Shown here piece by piece: positions 47,555 through 55,192 of a stretch of 64,000 nucleotides of DNA. The number at the start of each line of letters is the position of its first letter. Positions within the stretch are counted from its first letter, which is position 1. This DNA comes from Dyadobacter frigoris. GTDB lineage: Bacteria; Bacteroidota; Bacteroidia; Cytophagales; Spirosomataceae. The notes under the pieces were generated by a model that was not told the DNA's origin, did not search any database, and was given only the letters and a program-made list of their open reading frames with translations. A program made the translations under genes and the position numbers. The stretch lies in contig NZ_SZVO01000001.1 of the NCBI RefSeq assembly GCF_005280585.1, positions 186,001 through 250,000 of the forward strand, written 5' to 3'.

Positions 47555-49243
47555 ATGAAAGCTATAAAATCGATATATATTACCCTTTTTGCTACGTTAT
47601 GTCTTTTCATGACTTCATGTAATGATCTGACAGACACGAATATTAATCCTAATGCACCCGAGAATGTTTCGTCAAATTATGTTTTGACCTATGTTCTGAC
47701 CAATACCGGGAAAATCGTGTATACGCTGGGAAGGGACGGATCCAAGATTGGTGCGACGATGCAATACATGCAGGCAGGCACCAACGAGGGCGCTGCCATT
47801 ATCAACCAATATGCCTGGGTTCAGGAAGGTTGGCTGAGTGTTTCAGGTGCCACTGCGTTTGACGTATTGCGGAATAATAAGATTATTTATGACAATGGTG
47901 TTCGTGATAATAACCGTTTTTTTCAGGCGATCTCGCTTACGATGAAATCATTGGTTTTTGGGCTTATGGCAGATTTGTACGGAGATATTCCTTATTCCGA
48001 TGCCTTGCAGGCTAGTTCAGGAGAATATTTTCCAAAATATGATGCACAGGCAGATGTTTACAAAGGAATATTGACGGATTTGAAAACAGCAAGTGATTTG
48101 CTGGGCAGTCTGGAAGCAAAAGATGCGATTAGCGCAACTTCTGATGTACTGTATAAAGGTGACGGGGCAAAATGGAAAAAACTTGCCAATTCGTTACGCC
48201 TGCGTTATTGCCTGAGACTGGCCGATAAAAAAGCAGAAATGAGTGCGCTTGGTATCAATCTTGAAACAGAATTTACCCAAGCCAGCGCCGGTGCTTTTGC
48301 GAGTACTGCTGATAATGCTGTGATGAGTTTTATCGGAACCACCGGGGATAACTCGAATCCGGGAGGACTTTTAAATTCTGCGAATCCCAATTATTTGTTG
48401 AAGCCTGGAAAACCATTTGTAGATAAACTGGTCACGCTTAAAGACCCACGACTTGAACGCTGGATTGCACCGGTTTTGAGAAAATGGGATTCAAAAGTTA
48501 CAGCTGTAACGACCAAAACGGTTGTCAATTCTTATGGGGAAAGCTACTCCGTCGCGTACGTTCCTTCAACGGCAACGAGCGCGGATACTTCTTTGTATGT
48601 TGGCCTTCCAATAGGTATGTCAATTACTTCGGCAATTGCTTACAATAAGGGAAATGACGCGGCTACTTATCCTAACGAACGTAATCCGTACATTTCCTAC
48701 ATTCATGATCGCTACCGGAAAAATACGGATCCATATGTAACGATGGATCTGATGACTTACGATGAGGTAGAATTTATTCTGTCTGAGGCGGCTTTGCTTG
48801 GGGGTTTTGGAGCAAGCGATCCTGAAACGCATTACAAAAATGCAATCCGCGCTTCTATGACCAAGGCAGGTGTATTCACTTCGACGACGTTTAATTTTGA
48901 TAATTATTATGCCCAGCCTGCGGTAGCTTACACAGGAGCTACTAATAAACAAGAGCGGATTATGGAGCAAAAATGGATATCGTCCTGGTTTGGAGTTCAG
49001 TCGTGGTTTGACTGGCGGCGTACAGGATTTCCTGCTTTAAAAACAGGAGCTGTGGCACAATTTGGCGCGGCACTTCCAATCCGGTATATGTATCCGGTTG
49101 CAAATGCTGATCCGAAATACCAGGTAAATTATAAAGCGGCGGTTGACAAACTGGTACCAACAAATTACGTTCCATCCGGACAAAGTAAGGATCATCATTA
49201 TTCAAGAGTCTGGCTGATCCAGGGTTTGTCAAAACCATATTAA
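47555..49243 (+). CDS. SusD-like outer-membrane lipoprotein
   Basis: From the ATG at 47555 the product is 562 residues with the lipoprotein signal AIKSIYITLFATLCLFMTSCND (lipobox Cys at residue 22). An earlier in-frame ATG at 47528 lies inside the SusC end and would break the signal. The pattern TNINPNAPENVSSNYVLTYVLTNTGKIVYTLGRDGSKIGATMQYMQAG fits the SusD-like_2 subgroup, followed by a mostly helical TPR-type fold. It binds the ligand at the surface, forming a lid on SusC. It ends the operon; the inverted repeat at 49244 begins directly after the stop. Confidence 0.93.
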   Translation: MKAIKSIYITLFATLCLFMTSCNDLTDTNINPNAPENVSSNYVLTYVLTNTGKIVYTLGRDGSKIGATMQYMQAGTNEGAAIINQYAWVQEGWLSVSGATAFDVLRNNKIIYDNGVRDNNRFFQAISLTMKSLVFGLMADLYGDIPYSDALQASSGEYFPKYDAQADVYKGILTDLKTASDLLGSLEAKDAISATSDVLYKGDGAKWKKLANSLRLRYCLRLADKKAEMSALGINLETEFTQASAGAFASTADNAVMSFIGTTGDNSNPGGLLNSANPNYLLKPGKPFVDKLVTLKDPRLERWIAPVLRKWDSKVTAVTTKTVVNSYGESYSVAYVPSTATSADTSLYVGLPIGMSITSAIAYNKGNDAATYPNERNPYISYIHDRYRKNTDPYVTMDLMTYDEVEFILSEAALLGGFGASDPETHYKNAIRASMTKAGVFTSTTFNFDNYYAQPAVAYTGATNKQERIMEQKWISSWFGVQSWFDWRRTGFPALKTGAVAQFGAALPIRYMYPVANADPKYQVNYKAAVDKLVPTNYVPSGQSKDHHYSRVWLIQGLSKPY

Positions 49244-49339
49244 AATTTGGCAATCGGCGGTCGGCTATCAGCAATCAGTTTGAAGCTCGAAATTGTATCA
49301 AGACTGATTGCCGACAGCTGATAGCCGATTGCCAAATTT
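49244..49339. repeat. Long inverted repeat after susD
   Basis: The arms AAATTTGGCAATCGGC... (49244 on) and ...GCCGATTGCCAAATTT (to 49338) pair over about 40 bases with mismatches, with a loop around 49285-49300. Inner words are CGGCTATCAGCAATCAGT and ACTGATTGCCGACAGCTGATAG. Single-arm relatives occur at 1390-1456 and 30066-30092. It could serve as a terminator for the SusCD operon, but no T run follows. Confidence 0.8.
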
Positions 49340-49434
49340 CTTAAATTTTCAAAGAATAGAAATGATGCGGTTGGTACTTATTAGGTTGAAAACAGTAGGA
49401 CATAACAGATATCGTCCAGATTCAATTTTCTAAT

Positions 49435-50337
49435 ATGAAACCTCATTTTCATAAGGTCCCGATAAAATCCCAGAATTCGTTCAGCATCAGGCATGAACAG
49501 GAATCCAGCTTTGGTACTGTCTGGCATTACCATCCTGAACTGGAATTGCATTATCTGATCAAAGGACATGGCGTACGTTTTATTGGGGATGACATTAGTA
49601 ATTTCTCGGACGGAGAATTAATTCTGCTGGGAGAGAATCTGCCGCATACCTGGAGGGTCGAAGGCGGAACGGGCAGTTCGGCTGTTGAGGTTATTATTAT
49701 CCATTTTTTACCGGATTGCCTTGGTGCCGATCTGCTGAATCTTCCGGAAGCTTATCTTATCCCAAAACTTTTTGAAAAGGCTAAAAAAGGACTTGTTGTT
49801 AACGGAAAGGCAAAGGAAGAAGTAATAACACTGATGCGTTCAGCAGTGACGATGCAAAATCTGGATCGGTTAATCGCCTTGTTAACGATCCTTAAAATTC
49901 TGGCAGAAACCAATGAAACGGAAACTATTACTTCGGCTCATGCATTTTATAAATCCAACGATTCGGAAACACTTCGTTTGAATAAAGTGTATGCCTATAC
50001 TTTGTCAAACTACAAAAATCCGATCACTTTACAGGAGGTTGCTGCGATTGCCAATCTGGGTGTGACGTCTTTCTGCCGTTATTTCAAACTAATGACGAAG
50101 AAAACATATAATGATTTTCTTGTGGAGATCCGTATCAGCCATGCATGCCGTTTTTTAATTGAAGACAGGCAGACAATCGAAGTAATTTGTTTTGAATGCG
50201 GATTTAATAATATCTCAAACTTCTATCGTCATTTCAAAAACGTGACGGATATGACACCTTTGGAATATAAAAGGAAGTATTTGTTTAAAGGAAAAAAGGA
50301 AGTAGGGAAAGTTGCGGAAAGTGTGAATAGATTTTGA
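49435..50337 (+). CDS. AraC family transcriptional regulator
   Basis: This 300-residue regulator has an N-terminal cupin sensor domain (~15-95: FGTVWHYHPELELHYLIKGHGVRFIGDDISNFSDGELILLGENLPHTW). The C-terminal double helix-turn-helix AraC domain (~187-285) contains ITLQEVAAIANLGVTSFCRYFKLMTKKTYNDFLVEIRISHACRFL and ICFECGFNNISNFYRHFKNVTDMTPLEYKR. It follows the susCD operon in the same direction, after the inverted repeat, and may control uptake or use of the same substrate; this is inference. Confidence 0.92.
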   Translation: MKPHFHKVPIKSQNSFSIRHEQESSFGTVWHYHPELELHYLIKGHGVRFIGDDISNFSDGELILLGENLPHTWRVEGGTGSSAVEVIIIHFLPDCLGADLLNLPEAYLIPKLFEKAKKGLVVNGKAKEEVITLMRSAVTMQNLDRLIALLTILKILAETNETETITSAHAFYKSNDSETLRLNKVYAYTLSNYKNPITLQEVAAIANLGVTSFCRYFKLMTKKTYNDFLVEIRISHACRFLIEDRQTIEVICFECGFNNISNFYRHFKNVTDMTPLEYKRKYLFKGKKEVGKVAESVNRF

Positions 50338-50343
50338 TAAAAG

Positions 50344-50398
50344 AAAACAGCATAAAAAAGACAGAAGTTTTATTAACTGTTTTTCTTATGCTGTTTTA
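50344..50398 (+). terminator. Terminator of the AraC gene
   Basis: A stem AAAACAGCATAA/TTATGCTGTTTT (50344-50355 with 50386-50397) encloses a second AAAAGACAG/CTGTTTTTCTT pairing. It lies 7 bases after the stop codon. Confidence 0.75.
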
Positions 50399-50419
50399 AG
50401 CAAAAATATTATTTACTAT

Positions 50420-50476
50420 AACAGTCTGACTGCCGGGGCGGCCCCGCCGAAAGCCGACCGCCGAAGTCAGACTGTT
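50420..50476. repeat. GC-rich hairpin abutting the DoxX gene stop
   Basis: A perfect 12-bp stem AACAGTCTGACT/AGTCAGACTGTT (50420-50431 with 50465-50476) has a very GC-rich loop (GCCGGGGCGGCCCCGCC plus GCCGACCGCCG). The right arm overlaps the DoxX stop codon (50475-50477). It may act as a terminator on the minus strand. The loop composition is unlike the AT-rich surroundings. Confidence 0.65.
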
Positions 50477-50909
50477 AATTATCGTGATTCTTCATCCATT
50501 CGTCCATCGAGAATTTTCCTGATCCGATAACGGTGAAAGTAATAACCAAAAAGAGTGTGATCACTGACAGCCATAATTCGGAATTGAAATAGGAAAAGCC
50601 TGTTCTCAGGTTTACCATGAATACTGCTGCAATCAAAATCGGGATTTGAAAGATAGATGCTGTTCGGGTAAGGCATCCGAGCGCGATCAAAAATCCTCCG
50701 AAGATGTGCGCAAATGCCACATAGTGAACGGCCATCACAGAATATAAATGAAAATCCATATTACTGATCAGGTGCGAGAGCCGGGCAGTGTCGCTGATAA
50801 AACTGATACCTTTTGCAAACAAAAGTACGCCCAGGCCAATACGAACTACATCCATCCAAGCCGGGTGATGTGTGTCACCCCAGCGCTCAATCCGGTTTAT
50901 TGTTTCCAT
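50475..50909 (-). CDS. DoxX family membrane protein
   Basis: This 144-residue protein has four hydrophobic segments and fits the DoxX/DoxD-like family (MDVVRIGLGVLLFAKGISFI, HYVAFAHIFGGFLIALGCLTRTASIFQIPILIAAVFMVN, WLSVITLFLVITFTVIGSG). Family members are small membrane proteins linked to thiosulfate, quinone or oxidative-stress functions, but this branch is uncharacterised. It is transcribed alone on the minus strand. A GC-rich hairpin overlaps its stop codon. Confidence 0.88.
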   Translation of the reverse strand: METINRIERWGDTHHPAWMDVVRIGLGVLLFAKGISFISDTARLSHLISNMDFHLYSVMAVHYVAFAHIFGGFLIALGCLTRTASIFQIPILIAAVFMVNLRTGFSYFNSELWLSVITLFLVITFTVIGSGKFSMDEWMKNHDN

Positions 50910-51027
50910 AACTGTCAGAATGTTTTGATTTTCAGAAAGTTATAAAATTACAAACAGGATGTCAATAGATAAATTATCTTTTTAATTTGAAAAGTACATT
51001 TTTAGCATTGTTTGAAACTTTTAACTC

Positions 51028-52341
51028 TTAATGTTCAATTAATGAGGTATGTTTTGTATCCTTCATCGTAATATAGACAATCAATGAAATCAAAATACAA
51101 ACCGTTACGTACCAATAATAATAGCTTTCGTGACCCGCATTTTTGAACCAAAGTGCCAGATATTCAGCCGTTCCACCAAAGATGGCGACGGTAATGGAAT
51201 AGGGTAGTCCAACGCCAAGCGCACGGACTTCAACCGGAAATAATTCAGCTTTTACTACGGCATTAATCGAAGTGTAACCGCTGACAATGAGCAGCGCGCC
51301 CATCAACAAACCAAATGCGCCCCACATGGTTGACGTATGGCTTAAAGTAGTCAGCAAAGGAACGGTGCATAATGTTCCTAAAACTCCAAATCCAATCAAT
51401 AGTGGCCTTCTGCCCACTTTATCACTCAAAGCACCAAAAACAGGTTGTAATAATGCGAATATCAGGAGTGAGCAAAAAGTTAAAGTCGTTGACTGACCTT
51501 TGGTTAACCCAACCGTATTCACCAGGAATTTCTGCATATATGTGGTGTAGGTATAAAAAGCCAAAGTCCCGCCAAGCGTCAACCCTACCACAACAGAAAG
51601 TGCTTTTGGGTGTTTTAAAAGCTCTTTTATGGAACCTTCTTTTTTGGCAGGAGAAGTACTTTTATTTCTGAATGCTTCTGTTTCATGTAAGTTGCTCCGC
51701 AGATAAAGCGCGATTAACGAAAGTATGGCACCTATGACAAAAGGAATCCGCCATCCCCATTCGTGCATTTGCTGTTCAGTTAAAAATATTCTTTGCAGAA
51801 TTAGCTGTAAACCAAGTGCAATTAATTGTCCGCCGATTAAGGTAACGTATTGAAAACTGGAATAAAATCCTCGCCTTTCTTTCGTTGCCACTTCGCTTAA
51901 ATAGGTAGCGGAAGTACCATATTCTCCGCCAACACTTAGACCTTGCAATAATCTGGCAACCAATAATAGAATAGGTGCGGAGATACCGATCGTGCTATAA
52001 CCGGGTAAAAACGCGATGAGTAGAGAACCAAAAGACATGAGCAAAACCGATAACGTCATCGCTTCTTTTCTTCCTTTTGTATCGGCGAGTTTTCCAAAAA
52101 GATAACCGCCGATGGGACGCATTAAAAATCCAACGGCAAAAATCCCTGCGGTATTGATCAATTGAACGGTAGGGTTGGAGCCGGGAAAAAATGTTCCGGC
52201 AAAATAGAGTGAGAAGGCTGAATAGGCGTACCAGTCATACCATTCAACCAAATTACCTATAGAACCGCCCATAATGGCTTTTAATCGCCAGCTGGTATCG
52301 TCTTTATGCGGAAGTGTCTCGGAAGTATTTGTTTCTATCAT
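51028..52341 (-). CDS. MFS transporter, metabolite:H+ symporter (MHS) branch
   Basis: This 437-residue transporter has 12 hydrophobic segments. The MHS signatures are IGNLVEWYDWYAYSAFSLYFAGTFFP, GFLMRPIGGYLFGKLADTKGRK and RLLQGLSVGGEYGTSATYLSEVA (sugar-porter-like). The closest named members are KgtP (2-oxoglutarate), ShiA and ProP-type proton symporters. The substrate cannot be told from sequence; an organic acid or osmolyte is likely. It is transcribed alone and has no catabolic neighbour. Confidence 0.92.
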   Translation of the reverse strand: MIETNTSETLPHKDDTSWRLKAIMGGSIGNLVEWYDWYAYSAFSLYFAGTFFPGSNPTVQLINTAGIFAVGFLMRPIGGYLFGKLADTKGRKEAMTLSVLLMSFGSLLIAFLPGYSTIGISAPILLLVARLLQGLSVGGEYGTSATYLSEVATKERRGFYSSFQYVTLIGGQLIALGLQLILQRIFLTEQQMHEWGWRIPFVIGAILSLIALYLRSNLHETEAFRNKSTSPAKKEGSIKELLKHPKALSVVVGLTLGGTLAFYTYTTYMQKFLVNTVGLTKGQSTTLTFCSLLIFALLQPVFGALSDKVGRRPLLIGFGVLGTLCTVPLLTTLSHTSTMWGAFGLLMGALLIVSGYTSINAVVKAELFPVEVRALGVGLPYSITVAIFGGTAEYLALWFKNAGHESYYYWYVTVCILISLIVYITMKDTKHTSLIEH

Positions 52342-52500
52342 TAAAATTTAAGATTTTCAGGAAAAAACGGGAGTTCTTAAAGATAGAAGATTTTAGGGAG
52401 AGGTTAAGCAGACAGGTTAAAAATGTTACTTTCAGACTTAATATCGGTCTAATCGATTATAAACCAGAACAGTTTAAGGAGGAATTATAAAGAAGTGGCA

Positions 52501-52701
52501 ATGAAAATATTTGCAAACAAAAAAATCCGGAATGTATCAATTGTATTGACGGTAATTCATGCACTCGCCTTGATGTTTACGCCAAGAACCTCATGGAGTC
52601 CTGATCCAAAGGAATTGGGATTTTGGCTGGCGATTGGTAGTGCTGTTTTTAGCACTGTTATGTTTAACGTTTTTTTTGTGAAATTTCCGGATAAGGATTG
52701 A
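52501..52701 (+). CDS. Small two-helix membrane protein, unknown
   Basis: This 66-residue protein starts at the ATG at 52501 (MKIFANKKIRNVSIVLTVIHALALMFTPRTSW), with two hydrophobic stretches (~12-26 and ~43-60) and a short charged end KFPDKD. It has a purine-rich upstream stretch (AGGAGGAA at 52477 on). The family was not recognised. The size and topology suggest an accessory or regulatory membrane peptide, but no partner is clear. Confidence 0.6.
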   Translation: MKIFANKKIRNVSIVLTVIHALALMFTPRTSWSPDPKELGFWLAIGSAVFSTVMFNVFFVKFPDKD

Positions 52702-52750
52702 AGAAATCCGGCTCTCTGTTTGGATCAATAATCCCTTAATTTAGCTTCAA

Positions 52751-53104
52751 ATGAAAAATCTTCTCAAACTGGTTTTACTAATTTTTGTTTTATCGTCCTG
52801 CGCTTCGGTTAAAGTCGAGAGGTTAACCGGCAGTTCACCAAAATCCCGAAACTGTAATTTGGAGGTTTTTAATAATGAAAGTGAAGTAAAGAGAAAGTTT
52901 CAAGTGGTTTGTTCGCTTGACAGCAAAACGGGTAATTCTATCTGGAATAAAAGAACGGCCGAAGCAGCCATTGAAAATGCTAAAAATAAAGCGTGTGAAT
53001 GCGGGGCAGACGCGATTGTAGTAACTTCTTCTGGTAGGACGAAGCTTAAATTTTATTCTTATCGGAGAGGTGTTGCTTCGATGAAAGGGGTTAAGTATTT
53101 GTAG
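52751..53104 (+). CDS. Small lipoprotein, unknown
   Basis: This 117-residue protein starts with a lipoprotein signal MKNLLKLVLLIFVLSSCAS (lipobox LSSC). The mature part is basic and ends with AAIENAKNKACECGADAIVVTSSGRTKLKFYSYRRGV. The A-x2-A-K/N-x-AC-x2-GADAIVV pattern resembles small outer-membrane lipoproteins of the RcsF/DUF4156 type, where it forms an alpha-beta core, but the match is weak. Envelope location is predicted; the function is unknown. Confidence 0.75.
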   Translation: MKNLLKLVLLIFVLSSCASVKVERLTGSSPKSRNCNLEVFNNESEVKRKFQVVCSLDSKTGNSIWNKRTAEAAIENAKNKACECGADAIVVTSSGRTKLKFYSYRRGVASMKGVKYL

Positions 53105-53202
53105 TTTTTTTTGATTTATGGTTTCCCTTCACAAATGCGATTTTATGTCCATCTGTCATTCAGTATTAAAGTACACTTATAATTATAAATGCAATAAAAA
53201 GC

Positions 53203-53790
53203 ATGAATGATAAAAGCTTTTATCAAGACCTAAACGACGAGGAAAGAAGATTTTTTGATTTATACAAACTTAATAATCCTTATGAAGGAAAAGTAGCTTT
53301 TGCTGAGGAATTGAACACAATGTTGCGGGAAAAAAGATGTATTGACTTTACTTGGCAGAAAGCCGCAAAAGTTTTAGATTCAATAATAAGCAAACATAAA
53401 AATGAATTTAAAGTTTGCTTATATCGAGCAACTCTTGACAAATTTTTAATTCCGTTTATAAAAGATGGTATTTTTGTTGACCTTGGTTTTATGTCTACTT
53501 CTAGAAAAAAAAGTGCGATCTTTAGGCATTATGGAAGTGCAAATAAAGGTACTCCTGCTTTATTAATTATTACTTGTCCAGTTGGTACTAATATGGCCCC
53601 CCTTGAAGGTAATGAATTCTCTGACCCAAGAGAGCAAGAAATATTGCTTGGGCGAGAGCATAAGTTTAAAATTATTAGAGAGTGCTTATCCTATGATAAA
53701 AAAGAAATTGCCGAAATCGTTGGTTTTGGAAAAGTGGAGCATACTAAAATAAAAATTTATGAAATGGAATTAATGGTTGATAAATGTTAG
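53203..53790 (+). CDS. Putative R-S-E type ADP-ribosyltransferase
   Basis: This 195-residue protein has no signal peptide. Three motifs in order fit the arginine-type (R-S-E) ADP-ribosyltransferase fold: Arg75 in VCLYRATLD, STS at 98-100 in FVDLGFMSTSRKKS, and the ExE motif (Glu144-x-Glu146) in DPREQEILLGREHKFKI. The N-terminal ~65 residues are helical (NDEERRFFDLYKL..., VAFAEELNTMLREKR). The family moves ADP-ribose from NAD to protein, usually on arginine. The gene is AT-rich compared with neighbours and has no antitoxin or immunity gene beside it. The target is unknown. Confidence 0.72.
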   Translation: MNDKSFYQDLNDEERRFFDLYKLNNPYEGKVAFAEELNTMLREKRCIDFTWQKAAKVLDSIISKHKNEFKVCLYRATLDKFLIPFIKDGIFVDLGFMSTSRKKSAIFRHYGSANKGTPALLIITCPVGTNMAPLEGNEFSDPREQEILLGREHKFKIIRECLSYDKKEIAEIVGFGKVEHTKIKIYEMELMVDKC

Positions 53791-53858
53791 TTTCTATTGT
53801 GTTCTATCTAATATAAAGAGCCTTAGATAGAGCATAATTTATTTGCAATCAGAAATTA

Positions 53859-54668
53859 CTATGTAACTCCTGTCAATTCCTGAATAATAACCTCAGCCTT
53901 TTCAACCAAATTCCCATGCCCCGCAGCAAGCAAAAAATACTGTTCCTCCGGAAGAAGCACAGATAATTTCTTGACATCTTTTGCCTTCAGCAACTTATCA
54001 TATTTACCAATAAACAAATAAACCTTCGTGCCATCAAGTTTTTTATAAACCGCAGGAATATCAAATTTCAACATCCGGAAAGCCAGCCAGGAGCGATAAA
54101 TGGTTTCCTGCCTTTTTGGATCGGCGAGCATAAATTGTGTAAAACGAATCAGACTTTTGTGGATAAGTCCCAATTTTTCAAACAAATTGGCTGATTTAAT
54201 TAAAATATCAGGATTTTGAAGTACACAGTGAAAAATTTTTCGGGTTGGCCAGAAACGTGAGGCCAGCGTATATAGCGGATGTTCGGAAACTCCGTCCGGG
54301 GCGATCAAAAATGCGTTATCGATATTTTTTGAAAATTCTTCCAGAGTGGCCAGTGCAAATCTCCCGCCCATACTGAATGCAGCGATATCAAAACGGTCAA
54401 TTTGATTTTCTTCTAAAAATTCAGAAATCAGTTTTTTCCATAATGTTTTGGTAACGATATCCTGATCAGAAAAATCATCATTTCCGTGAACACCTTTACT
54501 TTGCCCGTGGAAAAATAAATCGAAAGCGTAGATTGTATAGTGATCTCCTAAAAGTTCTGAAAAGGATTGAAAACAAGTTAAGCCGGTCTGGCCAATGCCG
54601 TGGAAGGCTAGAAGGATTTTTGGGCCGTGACCGAGTTTATAATGATGAAGAATTTTAATTTCACTCAT
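53859..54668 (-). CDS. Alpha/beta hydrolase
   Basis: From the ATG at 54668 (SEIKILHHYKLGHGPKILLAFHGIGQTG) this is a 269-residue alpha/beta hydrolase. The oxyanion segment FHGIGQTG, the nucleophile Ser in AAFSMGGRFAL, an acid region near LFIGKYDKLL and the catalytic His in AAGHGNLVEKA are present. The longer start at 54692 would overlap the toxin gene more. The ATG overlaps the end of the RelE-type toxin gene, so translation is coupled to the toxin-antitoxin pair. The substrate is unknown; an esterase or lipase-like role is likely. Confidence 0.87.
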   Translation of the reverse strand: MSEIKILHHYKLGHGPKILLAFHGIGQTGLTCFQSFSELLGDHYTIYAFDLFFHGQSKGVHGNDDFSDQDIVTKTLWKKLISEFLEENQIDRFDIAAFSMGGRFALATLEEFSKNIDNAFLIAPDGVSEHPLYTLASRFWPTRKIFHCVLQNPDILIKSANLFEKLGLIHKSLIRFTQFMLADPKRQETIYRSWLAFRMLKFDIPAVYKKLDGTKVYLFIGKYDKLLKAKDVKKLSVLLPEEQYFLLAAGHGNLVEKAEVIIQELTGVT

Positions 54669-54924
54669 AAGCGTCTCTTCGATGCCTGACACCAGAAACT
54701 TCTACAATCCTGATAACGTCGTCAATTGAATACAGAACGCGGTAATTTCCAATTCTGATTCTGTATATACTTTGGGTTGAAATTAACTTTTTACAACCCG
54801 ATGGACGTGGCTCAATAGATAATAATTGGATGGCAGGAACAATTCGTTGTACTTCTATTTTTTGAAGCTTGCGGATTTCCTTTTGAGCGGAACTAGTAAT
54901 AATTACTTCATAAATTTTAGGCAT
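54661..54924 (-). CDS. RelE/ParE-family toxin
   Basis: This 87-residue basic protein has the RelE fold: YEVIITSSAQKEIRKLQKIEVQRIVPAIQLLSIEPRPSGCKKLISTQSIYRIRIGNYRVLYSIDDVIRIVEVSGVRHRRDAY. The RIRIGNYRVLYSID and VRHRRDAY segments are the family core, with basic residues for RNA cleavage on the ribosome in RelE (ParE members act on gyrase). Its start overlaps the antitoxin stop by 8 bases (ATGCCTAA). The downstream hydrolase start overlaps its stop. Confidence 0.9.
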   Translation of the reverse strand: MPKIYEVIITSSAQKEIRKLQKIEVQRIVPAIQLLSIEPRPSGCKKLISTQSIYRIRIGNYRVLYSIDDVIRIVEVSGVRHRRDAYE

Positions 54925-55108
54925 CGAATTTTCCTTCTGCCGTTAATTCCTGAACAAATTTATCAAGAGACATAGAGTCTTCTGTCTTTCTTTCTTCTAC
55001 AAGAAGAGCATCCAATATGTCTTCTACAATCTGTCCGTGCTCTTCTAACGAAATAATGAGATCGGTCTTTTGACCTTTTTCATTGGTTATATATCGAATA
55101 CCAGTCAT
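54917..55108 (-). CDS. RelB-like antitoxin
   Basis: This 63-residue protein (GIRYITNEKGQKTDLIISLEEHGQIVEDILDALLVEERKTEDSMSLDKFVQELTAEGKFDA) has the typical RelB-like antitoxin layout: a short N-terminal strand, a central helix for operator DNA or dimer contacts and an acidic C-terminal toxin-binding tail. It precedes and overlaps the toxin gene, the normal order for this type II system. The family match is by length, order and tail character rather than by a strict motif. Confidence 0.82.
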   Translation of the reverse strand: MTGIRYITNEKGQKTDLIISLEEHGQIVEDILDALLVEERKTEDSMSLDKFVQELTAEGKFDA

Positions 55109-55130
55109 AGCTTTTTTTTATAAATATAAA

Positions 55131-55175
55131 AAAACCTCCGGACAAATCCATTTATGAATAACGTCCGGAGGTTTT
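55131..55175 (-). terminator. Terminator of prfB
   Basis: A 13-bp stem AAAACCTCCGGAC/GTCCGGAGGTTTT (55131-55143 with 55163-55175) is followed on the minus strand by a T-rich stretch. It lies between the prfB stop and the antitoxin start. Confidence 0.88.
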
Positions 55176-55192
55176 CTGAAACTCAATATTTC

